Shown: positions 5,971-8,725 of the stretch, piece after piece
Numbering within the stretch: the stretch's first letter is position 1
How the letters are laid out: each line of letters starts with the position of its first letter
Origin: FEN-1073 sp050010135
GTDB lineage: Bacteria; Chloroflexota; Anaerolineae; Anaerolineales; RBG-16-64-43
Assembly (NCBI GenBank): GCA_050010135.1
Contig: JBEKLP010000091.1
Location: 1 to 8,725 of the forward strand
DNA: 8,725 nt
Direction of reading: 5' to 3'
The notes under the pieces: generated by a model
Seen by the model: the letters and a program-made list of their open reading frames with translations, nothing else
Told to the model about the DNA's origin: nothing
Databases searched by the model: none
Made by a program: the position numbers and the translations under genes

Positions 5971-6423
5971 CTACGCCGGAAGAAACGCCGTCCCAAGCAA
6001 GACCAGGCCACCCACGATGAGCAAGACCGGCCAAAACAAACCGACATTCAGGTTTAGCAGGAATACCAATGCCAGAATCGTCAACAGGATTCCCACGGTG
6101 AGAGGGCCGGCCCCACTCCGAGTCAGCCGGCCGGTGTCCTGATAGATGTTCCACGCGGCGGCAAAGGCCCAAAAGGCAGGGATCAAGATAAACAGTGCCC
6201 ACCAGTTCACCAGGAAAGGAATTCCCATATTTTGCAGCAGGAAGATCACGCCCAATAAAATCAGGATTGTGCCGCCAAGCCATCCGGACGGGCGTCCTGC
6301 ATGCCTCTGCCAGCGCGCCTCGCGGCGGGCGAAGCGCTCAGCGCGCCGCTGCTCGCGCCAATCGCGGTACACGGGTGGAGGCGTGCCCGGGTTTGGGTTA
6401 GGGGTTTGGTTTTGATCGTTCAT
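5971..6423 (-). CDS. LiaF-like four-helix membrane protein of unknown function
   Basis: A 150-residue protein. A Pro/Asn-rich start (residues 1-18) is followed by a strongly basic, Arg-rich stretch (about 20-45), which suggests a cytoplasmic N-terminus. Four predicted membrane segments follow: about 48-66, 70-91, 106-124 and 127-148. The pattern GWLGGTILILLGVIFLLQN...WWALFILIPAFW, then GPLTVGILLTILALVFLLN...FWPVLLIVGGLVLL, is the duplicated hairpin seen in LiaI/LiaF-like (DUF5668-type) membrane regions. No LiaF C-terminal soluble domain is present, so a role in envelope stress is only suggested by family resemblance. The ATG at 6423 has AGAAGGAG 9 nt upstream on the minus strand. A good promoter candidate lies about 130 nt upstream. 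It may be co-transcribed with the zinc-finger gene downstream. Confidence 0.82.
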   Translation of the reverse strand: MNDQNQTPNPNPGTPPPVYRDWREQRRAERFARREARWQRHAGRPSGWLGGTILILLGVIFLLQNMGIPFLVNWWALFILIPAFWAFAAAWNIYQDTGRLTRSGAGPLTVGILLTILALVFLLNLNVGLFWPVLLIVGGLVLLGTAFLPA

Positions 6424-6550
6424 AATCCTTTGCTCCTTCTGACCTTGAATTCATTCCAAATGCACAGGCTTGCGGCCTTAACACCAATCCGGAAGCATAA
6501 GCCGCTTGGCATCCGAGGGAATCATCAGTCTCTCGTTTATCTTTACAAGG

Positions 6551-6580
6551 ATTATACAGCAAGCCTTGGCGGTTTATCCA
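6551..6580 (-). promoter_or_regulatory. Likely promoter of the LiaF-like gene
   Basis: The minus strand has a perfect TATAAT (6556-6551) with TGGATA (6580-6575), 4 of 6 to the -35 consensus, 18 nt upstream. Transcription would start near 6544 and give a leader of about 120 nt. Confidence 0.5.
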
Positions 6581-6663
6581 AACTACACGACGGAAATATG
6601 ACCATCATCGGAAAAATAAATCCCATCAATCGTTCCATTCAGCGGCTGGAAGCATTGGCGCAT

Positions 6664-6694
6664 TTTTCATGAACCAATGGTATTTGGATATAAT
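6664..6694 (+). promoter_or_regulatory. Likely promoter of the GH94 gene
   Basis: A perfect TATAAT (6689-6694) lies 77 nt before the GH94 start. The -35 is weak: TTTTCA (6664-6669) is 4 of 6 but 19 nt away, and TTCATG (6666-6671) is 3 of 6 at 17 nt. Such a weak -35 would fit a promoter that needs an activator, though that is inference. Confidence 0.5.
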
Positions 6695-6756
6695 AAATTC
6701 CTGCGGATACAGATCCAGTTCCGCCGCCCATCACCCAACTCCGTTGCTAGCCTCTT

Positions 6757-6762
6757 GAGGAG
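6757..6762 (+). promoter_or_regulatory. Ribosome binding site of the GH94 gene
   Basis: GAGGAG lies 9 nt before the ATG at 6772 and supports that start. Confidence 0.75.
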
Positions 6763-6771
6763 AATTTCCAC

Positions 6772-8725
6772 ATGAAGAGAAACGCCCCTGCCAAGGTCCT
6801 TCGCAACGCCTACGGCTATTTCGATTCCGCCGCGCGCGAGTACGTGATCACCCGACCCGGCACTCCGACGCCCTGGATCAATTACCTGGGCGAGGGGCGC
6901 TACGGCGGGATCATCTCCAACACCGCCGGAGGTTTTTCCTTCGACCGCGATCCGCGCAACCGCCGCGTCACCCGCTACCGCTATAACGGGATCCCCGGCG
7001 ACCAGCCCGGCCGGTACATCTACCTGCGGGATCAGGACTCGGGCGAGTTCTGGAGCCCGACCGCCCAGCCCACCCCGGGCCGCAAACTGCAGGGGTACGA
7101 GTGCCGGCACGGGGCGGGCTACACCCGCATCTCCTCGGGATACAAGGGCATCGCCGCGAGCATTCTCTATTTCGTCCCGACCACCCATCCCGAAGAAAGT
7201 TGCCCCTGCGAACTCTGGGTGCTTACGATTCAGAACTTGACGAAACGCAAGCGCACGCTGCGGACTTTTTCCTACGCCGAATATTCCTTCTGGGACGCAA
7301 CCACCGACCAGACCAATATCGATTGGGGACAGCAAATTTTCTTCTCCACCGAGCAAGACGGAATTCTACGCGCGCAAACCAAATTCCGGCCGACCGTGAC
7401 GTGGATGGCGAGTTCGGTCAAACCTTCCGGGTTCGACACCGACCGCGAGGAATTCCTCGGGCGGATGCGGGATCTTTCCAACCCGTTGGTTGTGGAAAGC
7501 GGCGACTCCCTGGACAGCCTGGCGCCGCGCGGGAACAATATCGGTTCGCTTTCGCACGTCGTAACCCTCAAACCGGGCGCGGAAAAGGCGATCGTCTACA
7601 TGCTCGGCGTCACCGACGCCCCGGACCGCATCCCTGCCGTGGCGAAGAAATATCGCGACCCGAAATCGGTCCAGGCCGCCTTTGAAGCGCTGCGCAAGGA
7701 TTGGGACGCCTATCTCTCGGCCATCACCGTCGACACGCCCGACCCGGAAATGAACGCGATGCTCAACGTCTGGAATCCGATCCAGTGCCGGGCCAACCTG
7801 TACTGGTCGCGTTTTGTCTCGGCCTATGATACCGGGCTCGGGCGAGGCCTGGGCACCCGCGATACGGCCCAGGACACGCTCGGCGCCTCCCAAAACCTGC
7901 CCCGCCAGGCGCGGGAAATGCTCACCATGATTTGGAAACTTCAATTTAAAGACGGCCACACATGGCACCAGGTCTTCCCGCTGTCCGGCCAGGGCGGGCC
8001 GGGGCTGGCCGCGGAATACACAAAGCGACCGCAGTGGTTCTCCGACGACCACCTGTGGCTGATCGTCGCCACCTGCGCCTACCTGCGTGAGACGGGAGAT
8101 TTCGGCTACCTGCGCCAGAACATTTCCTACTACGACGGCGGCGGGGATTTCCTCTGGAACCACATGCTGCGCGCGGCGCAGTTCACGCTCGATAACCGCG
8201 GCCCGCACCGCCTGCCGCGGATCGGATTCGCCGATTGGGACGACACAATGAATCTCGACCACGGCAGCGGCAAGGCCGAAAGCGTGTTCGCCGCCGAGCT
8301 GTTCTGCCGCGCGATGCTCGACCTGGCCGATCTGAGCCGCCACCTCGATCGGGGATCCGACGCAGCGCGCTTCGAAAAACTTCAGCGCGAAATGGCGCAG
8401 ATCATCCAGAAGCACTGCTGGGACGGAGCCTGGTATGTCCGCGCCTACGACGACAAGGGGTTGCCGATCGGGGTGGAAAGCGAACCGCATCATAAAATCG
8501 GCCTGAACTCCCAGACCTGGGCGGTGCTCGGGGAAATCGGCGAGCCGGACCGGCTCGCCGCGGCGATGGAAAGCGCCCACGAAAAACTCAACACGCCGTT
8601 CGGCCTGCGGCTGATCTGGCCGCCGTACGACGGCCGCGAGGAGCGCATCGGCGGCACGACCACCTATCCGCCCGGCACCAAGGAAAACGGCGGCATCTTT
8701 TGCCACGCCAACACCTGGGCGATCG
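6772..8725 (+). CDS. GH94 glycoside phosphorylase, cellobiose phosphorylase-like, 3' partial
   Basis: The frame stays open from the ATG at 6772 to the window edge, giving 651 residues of a protein that is usually about 800. GH94 enzymes cleave beta-linked disaccharides with phosphate, releasing a sugar 1-phosphate and a free sugar; most are cytoplasmic, and no signal peptide is seen here. The N-terminal beta-sandwich domain carries the cellobiose phosphorylase pattern YGYFDSAAREYVITRP...PWINYLG...GIISNTAGG (about 14-54). The (alpha/alpha)6 barrel follows from about residue 320 with GTRDTAQD (361-368), FSDDHLWL (423-430), YYDGG (453-457), FADWDD (486-491) and PPGTKENGGIFCHANTW (633-649). D491 aligns with the catalytic Asp of characterised members (D490 or D492), and H645 with the phosphate-site His. 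The usual Asn of DWND is Asp490 here. Glucose or GlcNAc specificity cannot be read from this part. Codon use is GC-rich, like glmS. Confidence 0.93.
   Translation, partial: MKRNAPAKVLRNAYGYFDSAAREYVITRPGTPTPWINYLGEGRYGGIISNTAGGFSFDRDPRNRRVTRYRYNGIPGDQPGRYIYLRDQDSGEFWSPTAQPTPGRKLQGYECRHGAGYTRISSGYKGIAASILYFVPTTHPEESCPCELWVLTIQNLTKRKRTLRTFSYAEYSFWDATTDQTNIDWGQQIFFSTEQDGILRAQTKFRPTVTWMASSVKPSGFDTDREEFLGRMRDLSNPLVVESGDSLDSLAPRGNNIGSLSHVVTLKPGAEKAIVYMLGVTDAPDRIPAVAKKYRDPKSVQAAFEALRKDWDAYLSAITVDTPDPEMNAMLNVWNPIQCRANLYWSRFVSAYDTGLGRGLGTRDTAQDTLGASQNLPRQAREMLTMIWKLQFKDGHTWHQVFPLSGQGGPGLAAEYTKRPQWFSDDHLWLIVATCAYLRETGDFGYLRQNISYYDGGGDFLWNHMLRAAQFTLDNRGPHRLPRIGFADWDDTMNLDHGSGKAESVFAAELFCRAMLDLADLSRHLDRGSDAARFEKLQREMAQIIQKHCWDGAWYVRAYDDKGLPIGVESEPHHKIGLNSQTWAVLGEIGEPDRLAAAMESAHEKLNTPFGLRLIWPPYDGREERIGGTTTYPPGTKENGGIFCHANTWAI

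Larger units (their letters stand above)
6424..6771. other. Divergent intergenic region, no gene seen
   Basis: These 348 nt separate the LiaF-like gene (minus) from the GH94 gene (plus). They hold a promoter candidate for each direction, the ribosome site of the LiaF-like gene (AGAAGGAG, minus strand, 6440-6433) and that of the GH94 gene. CAAGG (6546-6550) and CCTTG (6564-6568) flank the minus-strand -10 as a short inverted repeat, and GGAT...ATCC (6705-6716) lies just past the plus-strand -10. Both are too short to call operators. The open frames crossing the region have no family resemblance and no ribosome site. Confidence 0.6.

Noticed and set aside
7366..8706. 446-codon minus-strand open frame, with another at 6667-7356
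   Set aside because: Both are antisense to the GH94 gene, whose plus-strand frame carries clear family motifs over its whole length. GC-rich third positions readily keep opposite frames open. Their translations are of low complexity and match no family I know.
1..8725. Mobile element, phage, CRISPR or defence system
   Set aside because: No transposase, integrase, regular spaced repeats, target-site duplications or known defence domains are visible. Base composition and codon style look uniform across the genes.

Overview
This 8.7-kb window is GC-rich and reads like ordinary bacterial chromosome. It holds six protein-coding genes, the first and last cut by the window edges, and one structured catalytic RNA. 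I see no mobile element, CRISPR array, tRNA or rRNA. Several features recall Chloroflexota of the Anaerolineae type: a REC-PAS-GAF-GAF-HD-GYP protein, a B-box zinc finger joined to a DUF4190-like membrane region, a LiaF-like four-helix membrane protein, and a GH94 phosphorylase with a GTRDTAQD motif. The taxonomic call is an inference from family style and is only moderately secure.

Layout. Positions 1-317 (+) hold the end of a CheY-like single receiver. It converges, with interlocked stop codons, on a minus-strand gene (2665 to 314) for a 783-residue cyclic-di-GMP phosphodiesterase with an intact HD-GYP site. A divergent regulatory region (2666-3358) follows. It contains a likely promoter and a nearly complete glmS ribozyme (about 2964-3185), and leads into glmS (3359-5200, +). 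A strong bidirectional terminator (5243-5276) separates glmS from two minus-strand genes for small membrane proteins (5765-5298 and 6423-5971). After a 348-nt divergent promoter region, a GH94 glycoside phosphorylase gene (6772 to beyond 8725, +) runs off the edge. It has no stop codon in the window.

How the parts work together. The clearest regulatory circuit is glmS. GlmS makes glucosamine-6-phosphate, and the ribozyme in its own leader should bind that product, cut the mRNA and lower GlmS synthesis. This ribozyme has the conserved core and the P3.1 pseudoknot, but carries an apparent 46-nt insertion that folds as two hairpins. The 11 nt just 5' of its cleavage site also repeat, exactly, a segment that includes most of the 3' arm of one of its own downstream hairpins. 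The receiver and HD-GYP genes are signalling genes with no visible link to glmS. The GH94 enzyme belongs to disaccharide catabolism; its substrate cannot be fixed from sequence alone.

The most rewarding region is 2780-3358: the ribozyme, its insertion, the leader duplication, and an unexplained long dyad upstream.
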